Source: Pachyseris speciosa (Eukaryota; Cnidaria; Anthozoa; Scleractinia; Pachyseridae). From it: a stretch of 64,000 nt of DNA. Position numbers and translations under genes: made by a program. A model generated the notes under the pieces. That model saw nothing but the letters and a program-made list of their open reading frames with translations, searched no databases and had not been told where the DNA came from. The stretch spans positions 575,001-639,000 of the forward strand of contig JAEMWC010000012.1 of NCBI GenBank assembly GCA_016490735.1. The letters are read 5' to 3'. Below are positions 42,175 through 53,415 of this stretch, piece by piece; the stretch's first letter is position 1; each line of letters starts with the position of its first letter.

Positions 42175-44095
42175 TTTATATATCTAACTAGAATTAAACA
42201 TATACTTGAAATCAGTTTTATTCCTCCCGAGACCAGAAGCTTACATGCAGAACAGCAGAAAATTCAACACTGATCTAAACAGCCGAGCGTAATAAAAAGA
42301 CAAATCTGGTTTCCAGACCAGTAACAAGTTGACAAAGAACCTACACAAGCTTGAATATCAGTTCCCACTCAGAATAAATGAAAAAATACGGGAGAATTCA
42401 TAAACACAAAATGTGAAATCTTTTCGCTTGTCCCTAATCACTGTCAGATTCAATCATGTAATGGCGGCTCTTCGCGCTGTGTAAAGACAAATTTGGACTC
42501 TGTTAACTTACTCTGTTTATTGAAATGTTGAATGTTCGCCCCCTTGTTTTTGTTTGATTGCGTCTCGATAAAATCATCTAACGGCAAATCCAGTGGAACA
42601 AAACGGGAAGCCGAAGGTATGCAACAAACACAAACTTGAACACAAACTTGAAGCGGGCGCTGACTTGAAGCCTGCGCTTCTCGGAAGCCATTTGAGTGCT
42701 TTGCTCTGGTTGTCTTAGTGATTATACTATGGATGGTGATTGGTTATATTTTCACGTGTGAAGAATGCTGTACGCGAAGGTGATTGCACGTATCGCATTT
42801 TTCACGTGTGAAAATATAACACATATAGAATTCTATTTGCAAAATTTTCGCTATATATGTAATAAAATAAACTAAGGAACCCTAGGAAACAAAAGGCGTT
42901 TAAATTGATCTTTTAATGACAGAGGAAGGCTCATGTGTAAACTTTTGCTTGCGAAGAGCTAACGTGCAGGTGGTTTTACGGCCAAGAGTTTTGGGACTAA
43001 GGCCGGCTTTGCGTTCGAAAGAATATTGTCATTGGATGAGACAGTAATCTTTATTCTCGGCTGCAGTCTTCTAAAACTTTAAATGTGAGTACCTCCCTTG
43101 CCAGGCTTTTGACTTTATGGTAAATAATAATTACATCTTATTTCATTCATTTACCGCCACGCTTAAAATTTACCGTCTCGTGCACTTCGTAATACGAAAC
43201 TTCACTAACACGGCGCAAAGGCGTAGCGACGGGGGGCAGGGGGGTCCTGGGATGCCCGTGACCCCCCCCCCCCAACTTTGTAAGCCTTTTTTTAAGCAAA
43301 CAACCTACAATATCTACAATATTCAGGTGGCAATCTGGTGAGTACCCTCTGTTTGACACAGTGTGACCCACCCACCCCCCCCCCCCCCGTCCTTTAAAAA
43401 TTCCTGGCTACGCCCCTGCGGCGTAAAGGATTATTTACACAAGAATGTTTGGAAACTTCAAAACAGATGGGACGTGCGATCCAGTAGTAACTGTGCTGAT
43501 AATATAATCGGGACATAAAGACTACATAAGCTTGCGAAGAACTTGCGTTTAATTTATTAGTTGCTTCTAAACTGTGAAAAGCTTCTTTATAAACTGAGTT
43601 TCCTCATCTGACATCAAGCATGTCATGAGCAGCAAAACATACAGTAATGAAAGTTATCAGTCTGCAAAGTTGTTAACTATAGTGTTTTTAATCTTCTTCA
43701 GTGCTTTGCGGTTAGGTTGATAGGCTAGGCTAGCTACTTTTACATGTAAGATGCGTTGGTAGATATTTGAAGTCCATGACAGTCTGGGTTATAAAGTCTC
43801 GTCGTGCTGAGCTGAAGATTGTGTAGTGTTCATCCACAATATCCAGCCGGGGAACACCTTGCACTCTCTAGTGACAAGCACGGTTGCCCCACGCTCTTGT
43901 GGCTACTCACTTAGCTCTGCCAAGCAAGCTTACCCAGTGGTAGTCAATACAGATCGATTTCGCAATTTTGTGACTGTTAAATAGAGCTCTTGAATACTTG
44001 TATATGATTTGTTATATCAATAGTATTTATATTTATTGTATTTATAATATTTTTTGCTGACGAACCTGTAATTCAACCAATAGGCTGCGAGAGGT
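42175..44095. other. intergenic, repeats only
   Basis: No gene recognised. 42735-42835 is another small palindrome (TTATATTTTCACGTGTGAA twice in inverse orientation). 43215-43395 contains G/C-run repeats around CCCCCCCCCC. The rest gives only short frames. Confidence 0.45.
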
Positions 44096-44140
44096 GTGAG
44101 TAAACAAATCATTCATCCATCGATCCATCCTTCCCTCCGT

Positions 44141-44268
44141 TTGTTCGTTCGTTCTTTCATTCATTCATTTCATTCGTTCGTTCGTTCGTTCGTTCGTTCG
44201 TTCATTCGTTCGTTCGTTCGTTCGTTCATTCATTCGTTCGTTCGTTCGTTCGTTCGTTCGTTCGTTCA
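44141..44268. repeat. (TTCG/TTCA)n microsatellite
   Basis: Almost pure tetranucleotide repeat, which yields the spurious SFVRSFVRS-type frame on the plus strand. Confidence 0.95.
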
Positions 44269-44509
44269 CTCAGACAACACCGAAACAAGTAACTCATCAG
44301 CAGCACAAAGAAATTGCAAAAGCCTGCGAAAAAAAATACTCCGGTGTGTATAAACACCACTTTCTGCGTGATACTGAAAACATAGTTACCATCTTCCATG
44401 AGAACCTGTGGATCGCGGACCAAATACGGAAAATTGAGTCCTCTAATAATTTAGTAATCCCTTAATGCAAAAATATCTACATTTTTCAACTTTCGAAGAA
44501 CAATTCCTT

Positions 44510-45160
44510 TTTATGTGTCAGTTTCCAGTTTCCTTGCTGTTGCCGGTTTGGTGTAAGAGGAGTTTAGCACTTCTTTCAAACCGTTGCGATAACTTTGAAC
44601 AAATGCAAAACAAATGATCGGATTGAAAAGGGCAACAATTAAGCCACATTGCCTTGTAAACTGCACAGGGAGGCTTTATGTCATATTGCCAAAAGACGGT
44701 CACTATTAACAGCGGCAAATAACAAGAGCAAAAGGCAGCCATGAGGCTGAACGCGATCTTTATCGCTCTCCTTTTTCTCTGATCTCTCTGACGCCTGACG
44801 CAGTTGTGAAGTACACTGAATAACTTTGCCTTGGCTTCTAAGTGTCACTGCGATAGCACTGTATAAGGCTATCATCACAATAAAAGGGGTAATCTGTAAT
44901 AGAGCGGAGTATGCCCTTAGAAAAACGAAAAGAGCATCAGTTTTTTTGGCAGAATTCTCCAAGCAGATAACTCTCTCGTGCAACTCGAACGTCTCATAAA
45001 CATACAAATCAATCGAATGAATTAACTGCATGCCATCGCCACAAACCAGATGGGGCGATCACAATGCGACGAGCTCCAGACGAGATGAGCTTTCATCGGG
45101 AAAACCACGACCACAAACCGATCTACGGTGATCCAAACCGAAGTAAGGAGGGCAGACTTA
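44510..45160 (-). pseudogene. class A GPCR pseudogene, copy D (TM3 to C-terminus)
   Basis: The minus-strand remnant starts near TM3 (SVWITVDRFVVVVFPMKAH) with the same DRF box as copies A and B. It goes through TM4-TM5 (SIDLYVYETFELHERVICL; PFIVMIALYSAIAVTLR) and TM6 (MAAFCSCYLPLLIVTV) to the TM7 motif NPIICFAFVQSYRNGLKE. Frame changes near 45030, 44760 and 44630. TM1-TM2 are absent; the left limit coincides with a poly(C) stretch and a MITE. Opposite orientation to copies A-C. Confidence 0.8.
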
Positions 45161-45191
45161 TCTATTTCTCTTGGTCCCCCCCCTCCCCACA

Positions 45192-45394
45192 ATAGATCTT
45201 TTTAGCTTGTATCTTTTGTTTTCCCAATGCAGGTCATGTGATGTTACCCTAAAGAACTGTATCTTTGAAATTTCGCCTTATTCACATGCATATGTACGTA
45301 TAATTTCTGAAAAGACAAAAGGCAAATCCCCTTTGGAAGATCACATGGTCTGCATTGGGAAAACAAAATCTACAAGCTGAAAAGATCTATTAGG
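45192..45394. mobile_element. 200-bp MITE with about 54-bp inverted arms
   Basis: Left AATAGATCTTTTTAGCTTGT and right ACAAGCTGAAAAGATCTATT, continued by GTTTTCCCAATGCAGG-type sequence in both arms. No coding capacity. Inserted at the truncated edge of GPCR copy D. Confidence 0.85.
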
Positions 45395-45649
45395 GATAAA
45401 CACTGTATTTTGCAGGCCCGACTTTAGATTAATTATAGCCTCTTGTTAAGATCAGTGAATCGGTTAAATGAACGTGAGGGGTTTCAAGGTGAATGGACGT
45501 GTATCGATTACGAAGGCAAACTGTTAAAACGCTTGCATGCATAGAAAGGTGGGATCAGAAGCCTTTAAAGCCTTCCCCTTGGCAGGCTCAGAGTCACCTG
45601 TACCTACTGGTCTGAGAAGCCTCCCCAGGTTGTGTTCAATGTCCTCGAG

Positions 45650-45745
45650 CGCTGTGGCTACAAAGATTTGCGAATCGAACGCACGACCTCTGCGATACCA
45701 GTGCAGTGCTCTACCAACTGAGCTAACAAGCCAACTGGTCCAACA
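45650..45745 (-). mobile_element. tRNA-derived SINE head
   Basis: The reverse complement reads GTTAGCTCAGTTGGTAGAGC (A box) and later GGTCGTGCGTTCGATTC (B box), with an anticodon-arm-like stretch between them. The acceptor arms do not pair, so it is a SINE head and not a working tRNA. The minus-strand phrase LVSSVGRALHWYRR is its usual translation artefact. Confidence 0.75.
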
Positions 45746-45911
45746 GGCCATTTTGTTGGTTCGTAATATACCCGTGAGTGATGAATATGTGAGAATGAAT
45801 TTATGAAAATCATATATTTCAACTGCGGATTAAAGAAATGAATATGTGAATGATCATCGCAGTAACGAACACTACTTAAGCAGCAGTGAAAATAAAGCCT
45901 GAAAAAGATTC

Positions 45912-46025
45912 AGGCTTGTACGAGAATCAAACCCACGACCTCTGCGATACCGATGCAGCGATCTACCGGTAGAGTGCAGAGCCGGTATCAAAGAGGTCGT
46001 GGGTTCGACTCCCGTACAATATAGA
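45912..46025. repeat. foldback of two tRNA-derived half elements
   Basis: The left half, on the minus strand, and the right half, on the plus strand, both contain GAGGTCGTGGGTTC-type B-box sequence and GGTATC. Together they form a hairpin of about 35 bp per arm around a 30-base loop. Each half lacks a complete cloverleaf. Confidence 0.75.
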
Positions 46026-46519
46026 AACGGGCCGGTTATAAATGAAACACTACTCAGGCATTGACAAGCATGGGTCATTTTTTAAAGGAGAAAAATGCTT
46101 TTCAACGTCTTACTGTTAGGGCCAGATTGCAGCTGATTTAGACCCAGAGAAGAATATACACTCGAGTGACTCGACAGAAAAAGTGTCGACTCATTAAAAT
46201 GTATGAAACAAAAAAGATACGACGTAATGGAATTATTATTTCAGGACAATCATGCCAGGCTCTTCCAAATATGGACCGTTTTCATTCACGTGACTAGCGA
46301 CCACATTGGATTACTGAAACAAACAAGATCATTTGAATAAAAATAGGGTTCCATTCGCAGAGGTTTAGTTTGGGACACCAACATGGCCGCGTTCAGGTGA
46401 AAACACTCTATAATGCACTTGAACTATGAAGTTACTAACATGCAGCTTCCCATAAATCGGTTGGGTCGTAACTTTTATGGTCAACGTATTTTACATTGAA
46501 AGGTCGGCAACATGCCCCT
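46026..46519. other. intergenic, no gene seen
   Basis: Unassigned sequence before unit 4. The phrase GAGTGACTCGACAGAAAAAG with GTATGAAACA recurs in diverged form at about 58045, so this block belongs to the duplicated landscape upstream of units 4 and 5. Confidence 0.4.
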
Positions 46520-46642
46520 GCTCATTAAGCGCGTTAAGGCGTTAAGGCCTGGTAACGAGAATAAATTGTTTGTTACCATTTCAGGGAAGTACGCAATCCA
46601 ACAGAGCAAGATTTGCTTCTAACATCAAGTTTCTAACTCGTC

Positions 46643-46950
46643 ATGTCATACGGTTCATACATCATCGTACGCAGCACTCCTTCATCGGGTGGATTTCATG
46701 AAGAGGCATTCACGTTTATCGAATACCAAGGCAAATACCAAGACGTAGTTGGTAATGATCTTCGTGAAATGTTGGGCGCAGAACGGGATGAAAGCCACTT
46801 CCGAAGTACCCGATAAAGTAAGTGTACTGTACTGGATAAGGAAGCCCCCGTACTTCGTGCTCGAATACGTTTTTTCAGAAATGGGTATACAAAGTTGTTG
46901 CTTCACACACGGTTAATGACACTTGCATGTGGACACTGCACAGCTGAGCC
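46643..46950 (+). pseudogene. GCHFR: GFRP-like, copy 4, broken
   Basis: Starts MSYGSYIIVRSTPSS. The middle (FHEEAFTFIEYQGKYQ) is readable, but a shift leads to a stop at 46813-46815. The conserved core KPPYFVLEYVF continues in another frame, and a further change spoils VVASHTV, although the DNA for it (GTTGTTGCTTCACACACGG) is still clear near 46895. No intact core can be made from this copy. Confidence 0.75.
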
Positions 46951-47582
46951 AGCAGAGGAAGGAAATCCATAAATGATACAACCGACACTACACAAACCAC
47001 TGTAGAGCTGAGAGCATATTTTTTCTTCGCATGAGTACGAAACTACTCGGGGGCTAACTAACTTTTTTGTCGTAGAGGACTAGCTGAAAAGTTACGAAAT
47101 CGAATGTCCATGGTTTGATCAGGTCTGGATCGAAAGTGAATTCTTTGCAGCTGTGGATACAACAGTAAATTTAACAAATCGAATGTGGTTTAGCGTTGTC
47201 TATACTCTTATCGACAACGATATTCGTCATCACAGTGGCCAAAATTTGCTGTGGACTCACGAGGCGCATATTTTAACCACCTTTTTTATTGTCAAAAAGT
47301 CAGCAGAGTAAAAAAGTGATGGTAGCGTGACGTGACCGAAGTTCGGTTTCGTGAAGTGTACTTTGCCCAGACGTGGGATGCGTTCTGTGAGTGTCTTTCG
47401 ATAAGGTTTTGCAATGGCCCGGTCGGCCGAAGTCAGTGATACAGCGGATATAGGTCAGATAGGTGAGTACTTTGCTTTTTGAAGGCGAATTTAACTCGGC
47501 TATTGGTTCATTCAGGACCCGGGATTCAACATTTGACAGAGCGAACGCAAATGCGGAATGATAATTAGTTGAATCCTATTAT

Positions 47583-47758
47583 TAGGCTAATTTAGCAACA
47601 GAACGGGAACGTCATTTGAGGACGTGAGAGCGCGCGGAAAGGACTGAACACGACTTCCGGTGCTCAATTTGCTGCTCTGCCATTGGTCAAGTCGGTTTTT
47701 AGATCTGCGCGCGCCGTTGTCAAGAAGTCCGCGTTGTCTTTGCTAAATCAGCCTATTA
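47583..47758. mobile_element. 175-bp MITE in unit 4
   Basis: Ends TAGGCTAATTTAGCAA and its near complement TTTGCTAAATCAGCCTA. The other units read CCTATTATTAG(T)TTCCTGACC without it, so insertion in an ATTA-like site is visible by comparison. Confidence 0.8.
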
Positions 47759-48118
47759 GATTCCTGACCACGTGACGTGAATTATTCAGTTGAACGCTTT
47801 CTGTGTCCTTGCGAGTCCCGAACAATCAGGAATATGTTGAGTCTTTTTAAAAACTAAGTGATTCTCTCGCGACTGAACTGCGCTGGCTCTCGGGCCTGAG
47901 CAATCGTAGATAGACTTTAGATGAAAATCGATGGGCACTAAAAACGCCAAAGGATTGATCTTTTATTGCGGGCAGTAGGGGTCCATATTCGCCATAATTA
48001 ATGGGTGAGGTTGCGCATAACAGCGCTAATTATCATGGCCGAAGCCTTGCGTTATCTGCCGATATCGATCTCTGTGTTTTGTTTATTTGTTTGTTTGTTT
48101 TACGATATGCTGCGCATA

Positions 48119-49150
48119 TTAACTCGTTCTTGTCCGCCATTTTGCACATGTTTTTCTGTAATTTTCGAGGGTGAGGTCAAGACGATCTGGTTATTCCATA
48201 TAAGGGGTTACCACGGATATTTCGCTGGTCCACAACATCGAAGGCTCTATCCTTCGTGTCACGCTTGTCACGCTAGCTGTCGTTTATTTGTAAGCGATCA
48301 CTCAGCTACAACTCGGTACGCATTTGATTTATAAGTGTGTTTCTCGAGCCATTTTCCACCTCAGAAGCCCTCTGCTTGGCATCATAAAGCTGGGTTTGTG
48401 GGTAGAGGCAATCCTCCGAAAGAAGACAGAGGTGGGAAGCAATTTCGCACTAAGTGAGCCGCCGAAAGGTTTCGATCGAGTCATGGTGATTCACGAAGTG
48501 AAGTTGTGTTCCTAGCCATTCTATGAGTAGATTCCGGGATCTGACATGGCAATTTTGGCGGGTTTTGACTTGTAAATAATGCAATCGGTCTGGTGATGGG
48601 CTCCTGAATCGGTGGAATAGTGCCAGCAGGACCGGGTGACTCGACATGGTTCTAAAAATATCTAAAATGGAAATTGGCGGACTAACACGCGGCAGTTATC
48701 CAAGTATATCCCAGAATTCCTTTGGGTCACAAATGCGAACATGTCAGACCAGTGAGAGCAACTGAAATCAAGTAGCGTTACCTAGGTTGGGCTAAGGAAT
48801 TGAGCGGGCAATTTGGAACAGATTGCGAGAAGTTGAGTCGAAGTTTACTGCCAATGTAGACTTTAAGCTTGAAGAGGGTTTTTTTTGTCTTCAAAACTTC
48901 AAAACAAAGTTGCTTATTTTTAGTGTTGTCCTAAAGCGTTTTTTAGTTTTGCAACAGAATAAACAGTCATATTCAAGGAAAATCATTACTTTTAATGCGT
49001 TTACGGAGTGATTAAATCTAGGAAACTCAGTATTTGGCAATAATAATGGCTCATTTCAAACATAGTCCGGGATTGGGAAAAGTTACAGGTTTTCAAAGCA
49101 CTGGTCTTCAGCGACAGGTAAATTACAGAGCCGGACAGGAATGAGTTAAC
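48119..49150. mobile_element. 1.03-kb element with TTAA target and CTC(A/G)TTC ends
   Basis: Left TTAACTCGTTCTTGTCCGCC; right, reverse complemented, TTAACTCATTCCTGTCCGGC. TTAA flanks both sides, and unit 2 shows the empty site (CATATTAACCTGA). Contains short frames without known domains. TTAA targets are used by piggyBac and Kolobok groups; the ends do not settle which. A truncated copy lies at 8619-8978. Confidence 0.7.
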
Positions 49151-49240
49151 CTGATTTTCGCCAACACTGGTCGCTTTCAATCGCCATCGATCAGCTACAA
49201 GTCCTGCTAGATTCAAAAAGCACTCTATTAGAGCTCACTT

Positions 49241-49374
49241 TAACCTGCGATCAGGCTCAATTGAAGCATCGCTCTTATGTCCTCTTATGTCGGCGCTCTC
49301 AAACAATATTGTCGTTTCACCTTTCCCCGCGGGAAAGGTTTACCGAAACGAAAATAAAGCCTGGTCGCAGGTTA
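49241..49374. mobile_element. 134-bp hAT-like MITE
   Basis: Terminal repeats TAACCTGCGATCAGGCT and AGCCTGGTCGCAGGTTA. The 8-base direct repeat GCTCACTT flanks it. The inner palindrome around CTTTCCCGCGGGAAAGG-like sequence is shared with a partial copy at 50229-50312 and an end at about 56530. Confidence 0.75.
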
Positions 49375-49740
49375 TGCTCACTTTGGAACTCAACATCAAG
49401 GCAGCAGGATTTTGTGTGAGTCCAGGCGATGGTGATGGCAATCTTTTTGGGAGATAATACTGTCTGAAAAATCGTTGTTCGTGCGGTATATAAATGAAAA
49501 CTGACTATAAAGGACATACATATAATTACAGATAACATTACAGTTAATTGTTAATTGTGTTGCGGCAGCAAATAATCATTGACTGGTGTTTAAGAAATTT
49601 GCTAGGGCAGTTTCAAATTGGGTGGGGTCCGTGATCAATCTTATAGATTTAGGGAAGTTGTTCCAAGTATTTGCCCCATTGTATAAAAAGGAACCTTGGA
49701 ATTTCGTGGTTCGAGCAAAGGGTAATCGTAACTGGTCCCT
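49375..49740. other. end of unit 4 and unassigned sequence
   Basis: 49375-49510 matches the distal unit block seen at 32460-32600. 49550-49740 has an open plus frame (49586-49846) without a recognisable domain; it crosses into the next repeat, so I do not call it a gene. Confidence 0.4.
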
Positions 49741-49744
49741 ATTT

Positions 49745-50240
49745 CTCAATTGTTGCTCAATTCACGGTTTCCTCCCAGAAAGGACAACTCATAAAAAGAC
49801 TGATACAACTTGTAAACAAACAAACGATGGCGGGGAACAATACTAATCTCTTCAACTTGTGCATACGATAATATATAAAAATGTAATTAGAAGGATGAAA
49901 AATGGGGTAGCCTGCGCGCAGACGTCGACCGTCTCCTTTTTCCTTTGTTGCACAAAGGAAATAGGAGACGTCTGCACGCGGGCTAAAACTGGAGCTTCCA
50001 GCAACCAAGCTCCAAATTGCACTGGCGCATCATATGCTAAGCGCCGATGACAAGTGTTTCAGAAGAGGGACGCCATGCTCATTCGTTAGTGCCGGTAAAT
50101 ACTATATTTATTGTCTCGTTTATCCTGCTGAGTGTGTTTAAGTTAATTGTCTGAATTTTCGATCGAAAAGAGACCATTGCATTGCCCTTTTAAGGAAATT
50201 TAACTTTGTTTGATATGATATTACATGTATAATCTGCGAT
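49745..50240. mobile_element. GCGTTTAAT-type inverted-repeat element, copy 4, with nested MITE
   Basis: Internal part of the element (from CGGTTTCCTCCCAGAAAGG to GACCATTGCATTGCCC). A palindrome at 49905-49986 (GCCTGCGCGCAGACGTC and complement GACGTCTGCACGCGGGC) interrupts it. Both ends lost. Confidence 0.7.
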
Positions 50241-52455
50241 CAGGCTCTATTTTCGTTTCGATGGTAAACCTTTCTCGCGGGAAAGGCGAAACGAAAAATA
50301 GAGTCTGATACAAGTTTTCCACGGAACGTCTACCCCCCACTTTTTTGATTGATTAACATTTTTCAAAGTCAGCCAATCAAAATTACTTCCGTGACGCGAT
50401 ACTCGCGAGTTCTCGCGCGTAAAGTGATGTTGAATGAAGAAGACGCCATTTTTGTTTTGCGAACGTCTTGTGATTCATTGTCGTTGGCGAATATTTGCGG
50501 TTTTGGTCCCAAAGAAAGCGCTTATAACAAATTTTATGAACGCTGGGGAAGGTGATATGTGTTTCCAAAACCTATGTGATGCTGATATCTTTTTTTTTTG
50601 GGTAGTGAAGCACCACTGATGATTCGGCTGAAGGAAGGTGAATTATTGTTGTGGATGTATTTACTTATCTCTTCAGATTACCCTACTTCATGTCTTCCTC
50701 TCGAAATACAATAGTAAAGAATTTTTTTTAGTAAAGAGTCGAGTGTTGTTTTATTTGAATTGAGTGGTGAAGAAACGGAATTTTGCCGTTTACTCGTTTT
50801 AAGTTTTATCTTTGGAAGCTCGCTTACCTTTAATTTGAGCAAATGAAGAAATATAGGTCGGTCTTGATGTATTCTTTTAATGTAATTTAATTTATAAAAC
50901 AAATTTTGTAGTTTTACTAAAAAGCTGCATTGTGATGGTACACTGTTATTGAACGCATTTACTGGGATACCAAATGATTTCCCCTCAAGTACTTGGCTCT
51001 CTAAGGAGCCATTTTTATTAATCACCTTTTTTAGCTGTTTATCAGAGGCACCATGTTTGATAGGTATATTGATAGACCACTTTATTCAGTGGATGAGAGG
51101 TATTTTACATGGTTGGCTTATTATCCACTGGTTAAAATATCAGAAATTTTTTAAGTGTAGCATGAACCTGTGATCTGGCTCAAATTTACATTGTACAGAC
51201 ACTTGCATGCTGTAGCTCATGCTTTTTCCTTAGTTTTTGACATTACTTTTGTTTCTCCATTGATTCAGTGAAAGGTACAATCAACTAGCCTGAATGGCAA
51301 TTGGATAATTCCTACCCATTGTTGTTTTTGCATGCTGACCACAGTAGTCAGTAAATATATGGGTAGCTGATGGATTACCTAATTTATCTACTGTATTTAC
51401 AGGTAACTTGGTAGGAGAGGTAACTTTTCCGTTTTCAAGGACATCTAGCTTTCATCGGGTTAATCTTTCATTAACTCAAGAAAGACCTGTAATACTTATC
51501 TACATGTAGTACAGCAGTCTTTGTGGTGCATTTCAAACGACTTTACCTTGAACTGAGAATTTTTGCAATGAGAGTTCAGCCATGTTTTACATTTTTGTGG
51601 ATCTAAATGACCTTGTTATTCTCATGTAGATTTCTCTTGCTACAATTTGCGTTGGAGTTTCAAAATTTAATTTGGTGATTGAGAAGCCTGTTTAAATTTA
51701 TAAAGTTAGTCATTTTAACTGACATCCACTGTGCAGTTACTGAAGCCCTTCCATCGTACTTTTTCTGTGGCCGGTCATTCTGCTATTTATGTGATTTTTA
51801 TCAAGACATATACATTGTATTACTCCCAAATAAGAAAAACTTTATTCTTGGTGAGCCAACATTGTTTTATTAATGTTATTGTTCCAGAGGCGAACATACA
51901 TGCAAACGATAATAGATAGCTATACGGCCTTGCTTAATTTAAAGCATTAACAGTGTTGTGATAACAATCTAATGGAACAAAACAAATTTAAAAGAACTTA
52001 CATTGGCTTTCAAAATGTTTGTCCATCCAATATGAGTGTCTTCTCTCGCATCCTAACATTGAAACCAATGTGCTGTGATCTTGTACTTATCAAAGCTTCG
52101 ATGTGTCTTGCTTCTCGTTGAATTGTTCTTGAATATAAACTAGTCAGCTTCCAAGTCTTTATACCGTTGTCAGGCTTTCACAAACACGAAAGAAAATGTT
52201 CGAAATAGAGGAATAACAGAGAGACCAGTGGGAATTCGTGGAACGCACCGTCTTTATCATTCTTCGTGAAGATCATTCCGCGAATCTTTTAAGTGAATCC
52301 AGTATGTACATTAAAAGCAAAACTAATAAACCCTTCCCTCTCCGCTGATTTAGATGAAAAAATAGAAAAGCTCTGTTGTTTTGTGTTATAGCTAAAAACA
52401 TAGAAAAACAATTATGTAGCAAGGTATTCTATTATGAGTGTTAACCGTAATGATG
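50241..52455. other. intergenic, no gene identified
   Basis: A partial hAT-like MITE at 50229-50312, then about 2 kb of AT-rich DNA. A minus frame at 51025-50678 (115 codons) has no recognisable domain and poor complexity. I see no repeat structure or RNA gene. Confidence 0.4.
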
Positions 52456-52458
52456 ATG

Positions 52459-52494
<36 letters not shown>

Positions 52495-52925
52495 TATCAC
52501 ATTCATATTGCGCATTTTCTATACAATATTCAAACACGCATTACAACATTGGCCGGGGGACTTTGCCAGTCTGCTTATAACGCAGTTTACAATTAATGAA
52601 GTTGAGTTATGAGTGCTCCCGTAATGTTAATATCAAATTAAGACAGACCCTAGGGGTGGTCACTGCCAGAGTTTTGTTAAGTCCCTAGTGGTTCTTTTAC
52701 GTTCCACAGAATTAGAGAATTATGAAGAGTTGTGAGACGGGGCCTACGGTTTATCGTCCTTATCCGAGAAGACTAGAAAGTCTAACCGTTTGTAGATGTC
52801 ATTACAAAGGCAGCACTTTCTCCTCAATTATTTAAAGACCCTGAGTGTTGGTCCGGCCGGGGTTTGAACCCGCGACTTCTCGCACGGTAGTCCGATGCTC
52901 TACCACTGAGCTAACCGGTGAATAT
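52456..52925 (-). mobile_element. tRNA-derived SINE, near full length
   Basis: Minus-strand head at 52925-52850: CGGTTAGCTCAGTGGTAGAG (A box), then GGGTTCAAACCCCGGCCGG (B box and acceptor side), with CCGG/CCGG pairing. The body runs through GATAAACCGTAGGCCCCGTC and GTGGAACGTAAAAGAACC. It ends at an AT-rich tail with an AAT run (52456-52492). Oriented right to left. Confidence 0.85.
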
Positions 52926-53415
52926 CCATAGAACCCTATCAACATATATCCCTTTAAAATTGTACAAATTGCTTTACAGCTCAACCATTGATAACAATAA
53001 TACTTGTAAAAAAGCAGAAAATGAGAAACAATCTGCGGAAATTGCCTCTACTACGAGTCGAACCCAGGTTGTCTGAATTGAAGGCGGTGAAAATAATGTA
53101 AAATTTATTCCAAAATGACTAATCATTGTTTACGCCAATCGGTAGATATTTCTGCTAGCGCTCAGTGTTTAAGAAACCTCTGAAATGACTCATTTCTTTA
53201 GCAGAAAAAATGAAAGAGAAACGTGAGCTTTGAAAACATGTTTCCAACTCATAGGACCAACCTTCCGTCACACCAAGACTATCTTTTGGATCTTTCGTTA
53301 GTAAATACATAAATGACGCCACGTGCTTTCTCTTGTGCATTGACTAATTAAAACACTGCCACATGCTTTCTATTATGTATTAATCAAAACGAACATCCCC
53401 ACGTGCTCACAAAGA
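52926..53415. other. intergenic, no gene seen
   Basis: Between the SINE and the LINE. Around 53045-53090 the phrase TCGAACCCAGGTTGTC resembles a tRNA-type B box on the minus strand and could be another SINE head remnant. Confidence 0.35.

Larger units (their letters stand above)
46520..49225 (+). repeat. GFRP-like duplicated unit 4, with nested elements
   Basis: Unit blocks around 47300-47470 (GTAGCGTGACGTGACC; GGTCGGCCGAAGTCAGTG), the donor-like GGTGAGTAC at 47462 and the distal block at 49150-49215. A 175-bp MITE (47583-47758) and a 1-kb TTAA element (48119-49150) interrupt it. Confidence 0.7.

Noticed and set aside
44096..44353. Plus-strand SFVRSFVRS-repeat protein
   Set aside because: Translation of the TTCG microsatellite.
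50678..51025. 115-codon minus-strand frame
   Set aside because: No domain, low complexity, no neighbouring exon or repeat context to support a gene.
52850..52925. A functional tRNA on the minus strand
   Set aside because: Attached to a 400-bp SINE body with a simple-repeat tail.
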